Assembly (NCBI GenBank): GCA_029721435.1 | Contig: CM056576.1 | Span: 64,995,876 to 65,059,875 of the forward strand | Origin: Gymnothorax reevesii | Lineage: Eukaryota; Chordata; Actinopteri; Anguilliformes; Muraenidae | Reading direction: 5' to 3' | Length of the DNA stretch: 64,000 bases | Part shown: one piece after another, positions 36,928 through 48,120 of the stretch | Layout: each line of letters begins with the position of its first letter | Numbering within the stretch: the stretch's first letter is position 1 | Program-made: the position numbers and the translations under genes | The notes under the pieces: generated by a model | The model's database searches: none | What the model was told of the DNA's origin: nothing | Seen by the model: only the letters and a program-made list of their open reading frames with translations

Positions 36928-37789
36928 GTAAGGAGAGGCTTAATATAATGAACGTACCTTCCAAGGCCATGTCTGTTCCCATGTTTTTTCCATATAACCA
37001 ATCCTGTGACTCTAACTTTGATCAGCCAATAATAGCAGAGAATTAGTAATGCTTTCTCCCCTATGATTGGCAGATGAATGTGAATGGATATCCCAATTTT
37101 ATAACAGTGTAAGTGCAAAAGGTGGCTAATGCATCCACACAATATTAAAGGTGGCTGATGCAATACTGAAATGAAGGAAATACTGTGTCTTTCTGTAACA
37201 CAACCTTTTAGTGGGCAGCCTCACTGTTCATTCTATCAGAGTTGCAGCCCTTTTATATTCAGTAATGAGGTTACATTACATTTTTAAGAGATTTCAAATT
37301 CAGATCATGGAAATTTTTTTTTTTTTGTTAAGCCTCTTTCAATGTATGCAGTTGTCAGGTCTTGCCAGTATTTCATTGCAACTTCTTTCCCAGTGATGCC
37401 AAAAACCTCCCAAAAGTTACAATAATTAATCCCTCAGTCAAATTTTTTTTTTTTTTTCAATGCAAATAGTTATGAAAATACCAATGAGATACAGAGAAAT
37501 TATTTTTCCGTCATCTATTGAACCTTTGTGACGGTTCTGTCATTTTAACCTCAATACAATTACATGCTGTATACATATTTTTCATTTATGCTCGAAAATA
37601 TGAGGAAGAAAGGATGCATCATTTACTTGTGGATGAAAGAACGAGTCTTGTGTGCTACAATACAGTTGGCGGGTGTAGTTTGGTGAAAAGTTTCTTTCAT
37701 AAAGCTGCTCAGGATAAGGTCTGTCAAATTTCTTGAGTCACCAGGTCATGATTACTGGAAAGAGACTTGGCTGTCGAGTTTCTCAAATG

Positions 37790-38015
37790 TATTGTTTATT
37801 TATTTAGTTTTAGCAGTTTGGGCACCACAAGCCAAGTGCCTTTTATTTCCAATGTACTATATTTGAGAGAAAGCAAAATATTTCTACTGCCTATAGCTCA
37901 AAACTCAGCGACTTACACCTCCAAGATAATCTAGATCCATAAATAACGCAACAGGTAAGAGGAAAAATATGTTTTTTTTTATTTTGGGATGAACTGTCCC
38001 TTTAAGGCTAAACTG
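37790..38015. repeat. Possible MITE end
   Basis: The phrase GGGATGAACTGTCCCTTTAA (37986-38005) resembles the terminus of abundant fish DNA-transposon MITEs (AAAGGGACAGTTCATCCCAAA on the other strand). The opposite end was not found. 38006-38840 downstream shows nothing recognisable. Confidence 0.35.
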
Positions 38016-38839
38016 GAAGAACTACATACATCTAGGTAACCTCACTGGTCTTAAATAAACAGGGTAGATTTGGCAGGGAAAGTGGAACGAAGGTTTGAAA
38101 GTCACAAGGCAAGTTTGAGTGGCAAGGGTGTGGAAGACCAAGGGGATGTGCGTCTTGGCATCCTGCGCCAGCTTGGCACTTTCCAGTTGTGCCAAGGTGT
38201 CCCTTCGCCAGCCCTCTCTGCCCCCTACACCATCTGGTAGAGCCAAGGGGTCTTGTGGAATGGCCGCATCTCAGGTTTATTTTGGCTGGGCATGGGATTC
38301 CTGGATCAAAGTCAGAAGTCCAATACCGAATTCCCTTACCTGGGACCCAGAAGGTGCTGCTTTGCTTTATCTTGAACATTAAATGATTTAGTGCACAACA
38401 ATAAGGCTAAATATAAAGTCAATATAAGTGTTTTACTTTGTTATATCTGCTGAGCTGTTCAATCTGAGGAAAATTATTATAAACTGGTAATTACTATTCA
38501 TAAGTGACTAACATGTTATTTATATTTTATTTTTCCCATATGCACAATGCCTGATCTATAAAATAAGGAATTAATGGCTTGGACCTGAGAAATGCAAGCT
38601 ATAGCTGCCTCTGTAAAAGGGATCATTCATGCAAAATTAATGTTACAAGAATGTAATCTCAAAGGGGGGCTGACTACAATGCCACAGATTTGTCATTTTC
38701 TGATTTCTTCTCATTTTACTAGTTTGTCACGTTTGTTTCAGAGCTTTAAACAAATTCAAGATATGACAAGGCAAACTTACCCAAACAAAACTGTTTCTAA
38801 ATAAATTAGTTTTTTAAAGGAAGGCAGTTATTGGACATC

Positions 38840-39175
38840 AGCTGGCCCGGAGTTAAAAAGTTAGCACCCCTTTAAAGATACTCAAAAAATTGATTGATAA
38901 TTGGGTTAAATTTAACGAGACAATCAAGTGTTACAAGGTCATTTCTAAAGCTCTGGGACTTCAGGGGACCACATTAAAAGTCATAGATTCAAAACAGAGA
39001 AATCTGGAAACAGTGGGGAATCTTTCCAGGAGTGGCCGCCTACAGAATTTCCTCCAAGCACATCAACAACTCATTGATGATGTCACAAAAGAGGCCAAAC
39101 AAACATTTAAGTCATTGCAGGCTCTCACTGTACACAGGATTCCACTATTAGATGAAGACAGGGTGGGGGACTGAT
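38840..39175 (+). pseudogene. Tc1-like transposase N-terminal fragment
   Basis: The frame reads CYKVISKALGLQGTTLKVI, then NLSRSGRLQNF and QQLIDDVTKEAKQTFKSLQA. These match in order the first helix-turn-helix, the LPRSGRPTK linker and the second helix-turn-helix start of fish Tc1 transposases. It stops at 39173 and no DDE core follows, so this is a 3'-truncated fossil. Part of the 5' terminal region may precede it from about 38840. Confidence 0.75.
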
Positions 39176-39629
39176 AACTGCATAGTTGCTAAATGTTACA
39201 AATTTTTCGTCATCAGCGTAGAATCAATTCTCAAATACTAAAATTCTAGTTGACAATGTCAAAATATGATTTGAAAAAATTAACATTACAGTTTTAAATG
39301 GAGAATATCATAAAGTAGATAACCAGCGATTTATTAATACCAATGTGCTGTGCTTCGCTCATGTCTTCTTGATTAAATGCATACGCTTAGCCAATCACAA
39401 TCATCAGTAGTAAATAAGATGTCATCGCTTTAAAGTATAGCCTGTGTATTACGATGGACAACTCCATAATCCTGTACAAAAATGTCGTCAAAATACCCTT
39501 CAAAAGGTCGCGACCATCTTGCACATTTGAGAGTCTATGCAGAAGTGATTGGGGGTTGAGCTGCGTCCATATAGCCGCCATTCTCATTTGCAAGCACATA
39601 CCCAAACTTTTCATGCAGCCTGGCACACC

Positions 39630-39750
39630 AGGTTTTAACTTGAACAAAGTTGAGAGAAGTTGCCCAGAGAAACTAATGCTTGGAAGTTGTTCTATATGGC
39701 CTACTAGTATCAACCGTGAAAACCGTTTTAAATTTCCAAAACAAAAATCA
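39630..39750 (+). repeat. Inverted repeat partner 1
   Basis: About 115 bases are closely similar to the reverse complement of 40905-41025, sharing GGAAGTTGTTCTATATGGCC and ACTAGTATCAACC. The two lie 1.2 kb apart and flank the coding relic at 40278-40640. They could be ends of one element or two insertions of one repeat. Confidence 0.65.
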
Positions 39751-40277
39751 TGAATTCTGAGATATGTTTCTTGTATTTTTGGAATGTAACTAACAACTTT
39801 CCCCAAGCATTGCCTATTTATCAATTCAAAACCCCCCTCCACTTTGTTTTTATGATCAAATAATTATGTAAGTACCCAATACTTGACCTGTTTCAGATAA
39901 ATGGTTTCAAGGAAAGTTCTAACTGCATTCCACAAATTGCACCCACACTTATTTAATCTGAAAAGGCCTATTTTGAATTGCATAATAAGCATTAGGTAAT
40001 GGTAAGGACATGGAATCATTAGATTGCACCAGGATGTGATGATGTTACATAATAAAGGTGGACAAAATTTGGTGCCAACCACTTCAAGTGCCCAGTTACT
40101 TGAAAGATGTTGCACGTTGAATGCCAAGAGAAAGTTTGCCATGTTTGGTTCCGAAAAGGTAATTTCAAGATCACCGAAAATTAGCTTGATAAAATTCATG
40201 AACACATTTTGACTGATCACGGTGTCGATGATATTCCTTTGCCCTGTGGATTATGTTCAACATGGAAAGGACTCTGA

Positions 40278-40640
40278 ATGCCTTGTCTGAGGAGAACTTT
40301 CAACAATGTTGTTAGTGAACGGTTTGGGGAGCGTTTGGGAGAAAATTGGCAGGAGAAAATAGCTTTGTTTGAGGATGGCTACTACAAAACAGGATGCTCA
40401 ATAACTACTAAAGTACATTCACCATGGTCATACACTATCTTGCATCATTTTGTCTTGAACACAACTGTGGGCTAGGGTGCTATACTGAGCAAGCATTCGA
40501 GGTGGTTCATGCCACATTTTGGAATTACTGAAAACCCCATCTCGTCAAAGACGGCAAACATCCAGACTATGGACCAAGATTGAAACAGGCAATTAGAGGG
40601 TTACTGCAGCTAATGCTTAAAAAGTTTCAGGTGCAATTCT
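40278..40640 (+). pseudogene. Unknown transposon-like protein relic
   Basis: The + strand encodes GENWQEKIALFEDGYYKTG and SITTKVHSPWSYTILHHF. In another frame follow a GCYTEQAFEVVHATFWNY segment and, past a stop, a HPDYGPRLKQAI segment. The order TKVH...GCYTEQ...VVHA...HPDYG.RL recalls C-terminal parts of uncharacterised transposon-encoded proteins seen repeatedly in cnidarian and fish genomes (TPKVH...GLG.YSEQ...HPDYG). I cannot name the superfamily. At least one frameshift and one stop are present. Confidence 0.4.
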
Positions 40641-40904
40641 AATTGGTGATTCTTACCTACTAGTCTTGGACTAACCAAAGTTAAAGTTGGCAGGTATTTT
40701 TTTTTTAACTGTCTATTAAAAATCATTTACAAAAAACAGTTTTTTGTTTTTTTCTTTGGTAACTCAAAGACAAGTGGGAAAGGATCTGTATAAAAGATTT
40801 CATCCACATGAACATGAAATGTCCCATCAATATCATGAAATTGTAGTTTTCGTAAATTTAAAGATGTCAATTTGTGAAATTGAATAAAAACTTGATTTTT
40901 TCAA

Positions 40905-41025
40905 AAATTTTCTTTGGAATTTTTAAATGATTTTCATGGTTGATACTAGTGGGCCATATAGAACAACTTCCAAGCGTTAGTTTCTCTGGGCAATTTTTCC
41001 CAACTTTCTTCAAGTCAAAACCTGA
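40905..41025 (-). repeat. Inverted repeat partner 2
   Basis: Reverse-complement homologue of 39630-39750; it ends about 180 bases before the second solo LTR. Confidence 0.65.
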
Positions 41026-41207
41026 TTTGCTTGCTAACTGCATCAGTCTGAGATTTCAGATCAGAGGCAATATACTCCATATTGTCTTCTTCGGAAATGT
41101 AACCAAACATTACGCCAGTTAAAAGCACCTGTGTACCACGACTGAAAGCTTGTTAAAGAGTTACTTCGGTGATTTTTTTTTCCACTTCCAGCTATAGCCA
41201 TAAGGAT

Positions 41208-41686
41208 TGTTATGGCCCCAATTTGCATATAAGACAGCAAGGGATGACAGACAAAATTTTAAAACTAAAACTGATTTAATTCAACAAAGACCAACACTAA
41301 CCTACAATTTAAACTACTGACCAAGATTGATAATATACAAGAAAAAAATATTTACAGTCCCTTGAGATGGGGTTGCTTGGTGATGTTCCGGGTGAGGAGA
41401 ATTCTCCAACAGAGGAAAAAATCCACAAAAAGCTTCACAGGTCTTGAAAAGAGTGACAGGTCTGGTCAAATGTATCCTTCTCCATGCAATTTCACTTACT
41501 ACTTTACTTTCTCAATTTTTCTGCTTATATACTCTTTTGCAGCCCCCTCCCACCTTTTAGACTTTTTTTAATTCTCTGGGACTTTCCCCTCTCAGACATG
41601 CCCAGGACATACCCAAACCTAGCTCCAGACTGGGCTTAACAAGAAAAGGTCAATACTGCCATCTAGTGGCATTTTTTCACATTACA
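41208..41686 (-). mobile_element. Solo LTR, copy 2
   Basis: A 479 bp unit from TGTTATGG to CATTACA, closely similar to 22876-23366 and in the same orientation. It is flanked by an exact 4 bp duplication GGAT (41204-41207 and 41687-41690). On the minus strand it carries the same TATA-like GTATATAAG and, further on, ATTAAA. Each copy has its own flanks, so they are separate insertions that lost their internal region by LTR-LTR recombination. They are not the two ends of one 18 kb provirus. Confidence 0.8.
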
Positions 41687-42194
41687 GGATGAATAAACTT
41701 ATTGCTTTCCTCGCCCCTAGCGTCCATTTTTTGACTCCTATGCCGATCTCCAGTGCTTCTGCCCTCCTGTACAAACTCGTGCCAACTGCTCTCTGTTAGC
41801 TTTGTGGCTAATGCATTGACTCTGGTTAAATTATCTCCTAAAACTCAACTTGAAAATACTACATCAGTCCTTCAAAATAAGATGTACAGCTAGAGTCTTT
41901 GGGTGAAAGGACTCCCCACCTTCATGTGTTCTAACACTGGTTCTTACTAACTTGCTGGCTAGCTAACTAGCAAGGTAACCTGTTACTGAATCTCAGTGTA
42001 GTAATTAGCTAGCTTACCACTTATAGCCGGCCAGCTACATTCGATAGTGGATCTTTCCGACCAGTCAATCACACGTAGTAAAAGAACCAATCAGATTGCC
42101 TAATCTTACTAAGGTCCACCCTACCCCAATAGCACCGCCATATTGTCCCACACTCAATGCAATCTTTAGCTGTTTGTAAAAGGCCAGGGGTCAG
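41687..42194. other. Unclassified DNA upstream of the THAP fragment
   Basis: No gene recognised. It contains repeated GCTAGCTA-type phrases around 41945-42050 and may be the 5' part of the element carrying the THAP fragment. Confidence 0.3.
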
Positions 42195-42400
42195 ACTTTT
42201 TGCGAAAATTATTCTTAAATGCGCTTGGGGAACATGTAACACTGATGAAAGGCACCCTACCGGGTTACAGGGAGCTCTATTAATCAGTTTTCCAAAGCCA
42301 AAAACACAGTTCGAGAAGTGTTTGCGATGGATTAAAACATGTGGAAGATCTCATGTAACTCAGTGTGAATAGGATCAACAAACACAGTGGACTTCTGCAT
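42195..42400 (+). pseudogene. THAP-domain fragment (transposon-type)
   Basis: The frame reads KCAWGTCNTDERHP, then LISFPKPKTQFEKCLRWI and KTCGRSH. This is the N-terminal half of a C2CH THAP zinc finger: C-x4-C, an FPKPK block and the CLRWI tryptophan segment. It matches THAP proteins carried by fish DNA transposons. A stop at 42370 precedes the expected second zinc-ligand pair (C-x2-H), which is not visible. It is a broken copy. Confidence 0.7.
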
Positions 42401-43662
42401 GCTGCAAACCAGTAGTTATTCCACTGAGAGCATGATTCACTCCTGCCACCCAGCACAGGCCTTCGCAACACTGGATAATATAAAACGTTTTGCCAGATGG
42501 TGAAGTATTTTGAAATGGCACAAAGTAGTCTGCTTAGACACTAGGCGACTCAGAATGTCAGTGCCTCAGCCAAAATGAGTAAAGTTAGCTCATCATAGAA
42601 TTTGGTTTTGAGGAAAATTCCACTATAACAAACGTTTGATTAATAACTTGATTATGTCTAATGTAACAAGTTGTAGGGTCAGCTGCATTGCGTAATATGA
42701 TTTATTACAAAGTCTAGCTTGATCCAGTGTTATTTATAGCTCAGTGATGGTAACAAATGTATGAAAATAACGAACTCTACTTTACACGTGCAGGTTAGGT
42801 CTAAATGTGCAGTTTATTGGGTGCTTGGTTTTTCTGCATCAATAACCAGCACTTCGCGGTTACTCTTGAATCTCCACCCATTCTGTTAAAAAAAATTGAC
42901 CTCATGGGTATATCCTTGCTTTAAATAGTTAAGGACTCTCTAGAAGACTTTGCCAGACAAGTTGGATGCATCCGGGACGAAATAAACCACAATATATTGG
43001 AAATGCATGCAAGATAGTTCTGCATAAACTTCTGCTATGCTGTGTGAACTGAGCAGCATAGATGTGGGCCTTAGCAACAGTAATTAAGGGGGCAGAGCTA
43101 GTCGGAAAGGTCCATTGGACACTTAAATAGACATTTTTGATAAAAATTGATTGTAAAAAAAAAAAAAAAAACTTTGCACTAAGCGTACAGGAGTGTGCAG
43201 TGATTATTATCAGTGTTTGAGATAAGCGGTTATCTGGTTGTCTCGACAACCTGAAATAGATCCAAACTACTTAAAATGCTCAGGAGGTTGTCCGTTGGAC
43301 AACCAGATATCTAGGCAGCTTTATTAATTTGCATTTGTCAAAATTTTATTTACTTCCCTCTGCAATGGACGCGACCATTTTGATAATATCTAAGGCCTCC
43401 TGCGCGAAACTTTCATGCATCTTCTATGGGAGAGAATTTAAGTCATTTTTAAAATAAAGAACCTTGGTAAATAACGACGTAGGTATAGACCACGGCACAC
43501 ACTTCAATTCAGACTTGGGCGATCTAGTTTAGGAAAACTTGTGGCAGGAGCGAGCCAGATGTAACTGTAAACAACCTAACGGAATGTAGATTCGAAAATT
43601 AGACAAAAATCATCCTCCTTTGTGGGGAATTCGATGTGCTCATATAATGAGAGTTAACGTGA
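42401..43662. other. Unclassified intronic DNA
   Basis: No gene recognised. An A run lies at 43157-43171. A GGTTGTC/GACAACC inverted motif recurs at 43237-43304, possibly part of a small repeat. Confidence 0.35.
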
Positions 43663-44216
43663 GGAGAGCGGGGCGGGTTGGGCCACGGGGCACGTTGGGA
43701 CACGGCGATTTCGAGGTGATCCATTGTTGCAACACAGACGTATTTTTGTAAACCCTCAACTTGATTTCAGCCAAACCCAGAGGAAGGCGGGAAGATTAAA
43801 AAACGTCTGCGAATTTTATTGGCGATTGTTGTTTTTTACCCCATGTTAGTAAATAGTTTCGCCGGAAGTGTTTTTCTATGTCCGCCTTTTATATACATGT
43901 CACAAAATCCAAACATACACCGTTTTAATAAGTAGTCTAATGGCTACAAGATATTTTAATGTTTCATGCTGACTAGCAGTGAGTATCAGCTAGCCAAATA
44001 TGCACTCTGCAGTAGGTGGGGCACTTTGGGACATTTGCACACCTGCCACTTTCAGTAAAGCTGTATGAAATTGGAAAGGACTGGGAGTCTATTTTTGGAG
44101 TCTATTTGTAGCAAACAGATGTATGTAAATATGCATAGTGTTAAATGTATGTATATATGCATAGTTTTAAAATAAATAAGCGTAATGAAAAAAGTGACCC
44201 ACCCGCCCCGCTCTCC
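43663..44216. mobile_element. Candidate MITE with GGAGAGCGGGGCGGGT ends
   Basis: The left end GGAGAGCGGGGCGGGTTGGG is matched by the reverse complement of the right end (GACCCACCCGCCCCGCTCTCC), with 16 perfect terminal bases. A GGGGCACNTTGGGACA motif recurs near each end (about 43686 and 44017), as in subterminal transposase-binding repeats. The 554 bp body has no coding. Target duplications are unclear, so the superfamily is not assigned. Confidence 0.6.
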
Positions 44217-44540
44217 CCTATTGTTTGCATATTTTAGAGTTCAATCAAAATTACTGCTGTGAGTGTGCCGGTCTCTCTTCTAGCATGAAACTTCCCTGCT
44301 CTTTGACGCCGAGAGGTAATTTTACAGCCTGATGTAAAATTTCATGAGAATTCATTTATAATTGGCAATCTTAACACCCACAGGAAGCGGGAATCACAGT
44401 TTTCTTCCCGGAAGCATTTCAAATGACCTAATAGGCTGGTGTCATAAAAAAGGTAATAAGCAAGCACATCTGTCTGCCTCATCTAGCAGTTACTTTTATT
44501 GCGCTTAAAATAATCGCGATTAATCTATCGCGATAGCCCT
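44217..44540. other. Unclassified DNA ending in a repeat terminus
   Basis: It ends with AATCGCGATTAATCTATCGCGATAGCCCTAA (two segments around 44512-44541), which looks like the end of a fish DNA transposon. The Penelope-like sequence starts just after it. Confidence 0.35.
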
Positions 44541-44579
44541 AATTATGTTCAATATGCAGGGTTTTGCTTTCTACATAGG

Positions 44580-44707
44580 CGAGGTGTAAGCATGAACAGT
44601 TCCTTTGCACCGTCTTTTGCATGTTTAGTTATGGGTCTCTGGAAGGAGAAATTCATGCATAACTTGGTTAATGATTGTAATCTAGAAAAGATATATTAAT
44701 GATATTA
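44580..44707 (+). pseudogene. Penelope-like RT segment before the Tc1 insertion
   Basis: The frame reads RGVSMNSSFAPSFACLVMG, then LWKEKFMHNL, and runs to RYINDI where the Tc1 element interrupts it. The first block matches the GVSMGS..AP RT motif and RYINDI the catalytic YIDD motif (second residue pair partly changed). It continues beyond the insertion at 46328. Confidence 0.7.
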
Positions 44708-46327
44708 CAGTATCTCACAAAAGTGAGTACACCCTTCACATTTCGACTATTAATTTAGTATATCTTTTTAAGGGACAACGTTACAGAAATGAAAACTGAA
44801 TATATTCTAGAGTAGTCATTGCACAATAGGTGTAGCAGTGTAGATTTACTGCACTGTCCAAATAGCTGAACAAACAGTCACTATTTTCAAAATGGGTGGC
44901 AACAGAAGTGAGTACACCTCACCGTCAACATGCCAAATTGTGTCCATAGTGTCAGTATTTAGTGTGATCGCCATTGTTGTCCAGCACGGCCTTGATTCTC
45001 CGAGGCATGGAATTCACCAGAGCTGCACAGGTTGTTGCTGGGATCCTCCACCCCTCCATGACAACATCACGAAGCTGGTGGATGTTGGACACCTGCTGCT
45101 CCTCCACCTTCCTCTTGAGGATGCCCCACCGGTGCTCAATGGGATTCAGGTCTGGAGACATACTTGGCCATACCATCACCTTCAGCTTCTTCAGGAAGGC
45201 AGTTGTCATCTCGGAGGTGTGTTTCGGGTCGTTATCATGTTGGAAAACAGCCGTGCGGCCCAGTTTCTGAAGGGAAGGCATCATGTTCTGCTTCAGAATC
45301 TCACAGTACATGTTGGATCCATTATTCCATTAATGAAGTGCAGCTCCCTAGGACCAGAAGCACTCATGCAGCCCCAGACCATGATGCTGTCAGCACCATG
45401 TTTGACTGTAGGCAGTACACGCTTGTTTTGATACTTCTCACCAGGGCGCCGCCACACATGCTGGACACCAGCTGAGCCGAACAAGTTTATCTTGGTCTCG
45501 TCAGACCACAGAACATGGTTCTAGTAGTTCATGTTCTTGGACTGGTTGTCTTCAACAAACTGTTTTCGGGCTTTCCTTTCAGAAGAGGCTTCCATCTTGG
45601 CTGACGGCCATGCAGACCAACTTTGCGCAGAGCGTGGCGTATGGTCTGAGCACTGACAGGCTGTTATCCCACTGCTACAACCTTGTTAGCAATGCTGCCA
45701 GCACTACTGCGTCTGTTTTCTGAAGCCAACTTGTGCACCTGGCACAGAGCACGAGGACTCAACCTCTTCGGTCGACCCAGACGAGGCCTTTTCCGAGCAG
45801 AACTCGTCTGGGAAAACCGCTGGATAACCTTGGCCACCGCGCTGTAGCTCAGTTTCATGGTTTCACAGATCTTCTTGTAGCTTAGACCATCTTTGTGGAG
45901 AGCAACAATTCTCTTTTTCAGATCCTCAGAGAGTTCTTTCCCATGAGGTGCCATGTTGACCATCCAGTCACCAGAATGAGAGCATTGCACCTAAAGCACT
46001 ACAATTTAACCCTTCAACATGTTACACAACCTCATATGGCCCAGTCGAACAGACAAAAGCATTAACATGATGAACAAGTCGCGTTGCATTGCTTGGTTAA
46101 CCATTATCAATTGGGGTGTGTACTCACTTTTGTTGCCATCCATTTTGGAAATAGTGACTGTTTGTTCAGGTATTTGGACAGTGCAGTAAATCTACACTGC
46201 TACAGATATTGTACCATGTCTACTCTAGAATATATAGAAGTTTCACTTCTGTAGCATTGTCCCTTGAAAAGATATAATAAATTAATTGTCAAAATGTGAG
46301 GGGTGTACTCACTTTTGTGAGATACTG
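44708..46327 (-). mobile_element. Full-length but dead Tc1-like transposon, 1620 bp
   Basis: The termini CAGTATCTCACAAAAGTGAG and its reverse complement are flanked by TA on both sides (44706-44707, 46328-46329). The terminal inverted repeats are long, about 215 bases. Each carries an outer and an inner direct repeat of the type AAAAGTGAGTACAC (left at about 44720 and 44907), the IR/DR layout known from Sleeping Beauty-type elements. The transposase lies on the minus strand between them. The element sits in the reverse-transcriptase motif of a Penelope-like element. Confidence 0.95.
44952..45990 (-). pseudogene. Tc1-like transposase with several inactivating lesions
   Basis: In order from 45990 down: paired-like helix-turn-helix (LKKRIVALHKDGLSYKKIC), GRPKRLSPR linker, then a stop after VVAVG near 45667. 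A frameshift comes next, before KQFVEDNQSKNMNY, and a TAG follows that. The first catalytic Asp is in WSDETK (about 45500), with WGCMSASGPRELHFINGI after it. A second frameshift follows near 45310. The second Asp is in FQHDNDPKHTS (about 45240) and the final Glu in SPDLNPIEHRWGILKRK (about 45130). All three DDE residues remain in the DNA, but at least two stops and two frameshifts split the frame. The usual length is about 340 residues. Confidence 0.92.
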
Positions 46328-46558
46328 TACATGTGTCATATCTGGGACCTCTAGAGTTGAAGGATTTTGTGGATTACATCAATTCTACCACAACATATTT
46401 ACGACTTCAGTTGAGGAATCTCCAGAGAAAATTAATTTCCTGGATCTGACAATTTATAAAAATAACCAAGGAGGATTAGCAAGCACTATGTATCGTAAAC
46501 CATTAAGCAGAAACACTCTCCTATGAGCAGACAGTCATCACCCAAAACAACTTGTTAA
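46328..46558 (+). pseudogene. Penelope-like RT segment after the Tc1 insertion
   Basis: It resumes the RT after the insertion with CVISG, then FVDYINSTTTY, and across a frameshift ESPEKINFLDLTIYKN, STMYRKPLSRNTLL, a stop and ADSHHP. This is the region after RT motif C, including the INFLDLTI block. The TTAA at 46555-46558, in the codons for QLV, is the target of the piggyBac-like element. Confidence 0.75.
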
Positions 46559-47079
46559 CCTCCTGAGACCCGAGCTTTGAATATTTTTGCATTTTTGATT
46601 TCTCCAAGCTGTTTGGGATTAGTTGGACCTTGTAAGTATAAAAACTAAATACTGTCTTTGAACAGGAAGTAGTTTTTGAAAAAAATGATGTCCTTATGTG
46701 GGGACAATGGGTTTATTTTACTGCATTATGCAATGAAGTCACCAGTGCGTAACACAGTATATAACTTGTGAACTCTGTATTGCACCAAGGTGTAAATGTA
46801 CTAAGTTCAGCACTATGCCACCTACTGAAGCAGCACAAATTTTCCATGCCGAATAAATTGGATTTTAGTGCCACATTCTTTCAAAATGGACAGGCTCCTG
46901 GTCTGCGTCATTGTACTGCCCCACATATTGCAGTGGCTGCTGACCATCTTGGTCCTGCAGACTTTCATCTTCAGCCTCAAACTGAACTAAGTCTGGAGTA
47001 AATACAGCAGACTTCCAGTGTTCTCATGCATCTTTTCTAAGTTCTTGCTGGCTCACTGGGAGTGCCAACACTTCTACTA

Positions 47080-47852
47080 CAAAACCCAAAACCAGTGAAG
47101 TTGGCACGTTATGTAAATCGTAGATAAAAACAGAATACAATGATTTACAAATCCTTTTCAACTTATATTCATTTGAATACACTGCAAAGACAAGATGTTT
47201 AAATTTCAAACTGAGAAACTTTGTTTTTTTTTGCAAATAATCATTAACTTAGAATTTAAAGGCAGCAAAACATTGCAAAAAAGTTGGCACAGGGGCCTTT
47301 TTACCACTGTGTTACATCGCCTTTCCTTTTAACGACACTCAGTAAACGTTTGGGAACTGAGGAGACCAATTTTTGAAGCTTTTCAGGTGGAAACCTTTCC
47401 CATTCTTGCTTGATGTACAGCTTTAGTTGTTCAACAGTCCGGGGTCTCCGTTGTCGTATGTTTGTTCACTACGCGGTGACCCTCGCCCCATCCTTGTTTG
47501 TGAATGACTGAGCATTTCAGGGAAGCTGCTTTTACACCCAATCATGGCACCCCCCTGTTCCCAATTAGCCCGTTCACCTGTGGGACGTTCCAAATAAGTG
47601 TTTGATGAGCATTCCTCAACTCTCTCAGTCTTTGTTGCCACTTGTGCCAGCTTTTTTGAAACATGTTGCAGGCATCAAATTCCAAATGAGCTAGTATTTG
47701 CTAAAAATTACAAAGCTTACCTGTTTGAACATTAAGTAACTTGTCTTTGCTGTGTATAATTGAATATAGGTTGAAAAGGATTTGCAAATTATTGTATTCT
47801 GTTTTTATTTACGATTTACACAACGTGCCAACTTCACTGGTTTTGGGTTTTG
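47080..47852 (-). mobile_element. Internally deleted Tc1-like transposon, copy 2
   Basis: Both termini are intact (CAAAACCCAAAACCAGTGAAG and its reverse complement) and flanked by TA at 47078-47079 and 47853-47854. At 773 bp it is shorter than its sibling at 28624-29817. The internal deletion joins the C-terminal coding region to sequence near the transposase start codon at about 47460, removing nearly the whole transposase. Confidence 0.93.
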
Positions 47853-47856
47853 TACA

Positions 47857-48120
47857 TTAATGTTTATGCAGTCCTCCTCTGAATTGATGAATCTGGTAAC
47901 TGTCATTATCTTTACTTGCACTTAAATGGAGCTGAGGTTCATTGTCATTATCATCACTGCTCCACTGATCAGATTCTGATTTTATATGAGTATATATACT
48001 CATATAAGTATAATCCTCATCATTCACACCAGGATCAGCATCATCACAATCAGACAAATTTTCCACCTCAGAGTTCTCTCCTGTTATTGCAGTCAGCAAC
48101 TGTTCTTGAAAGAGGAACAT
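47857..48120 (-). pseudogene. piggyBac transposase N-terminal fragment
   Basis: The frame starts MFLFQEQLLTAITGENSEVE and continues with NLSDCDDADPGVNDEDYTY. This is the acidic, low-complexity N-terminus seen in piggyBac (PGBD) transposases. The DDD catalytic core and the C-terminal cysteine-rich domain are missing. It lies inside the element bounded by CCTCCTGAGACCC ends. Confidence 0.6.

Noticed and set aside
22876..41686. A single 18.8 kb LTR retrotransposon bounded by the two LTR copies
   Set aside because: Each copy has its own short flanking repeat, the interior lacks gag-pol in either direction, and it contains a kinase exon and unrelated transposons.
44892..45431. 179-codon + strand open frame
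   Set aside because: It is the antisense shadow of the Tc1 transposase relic on the minus strand.
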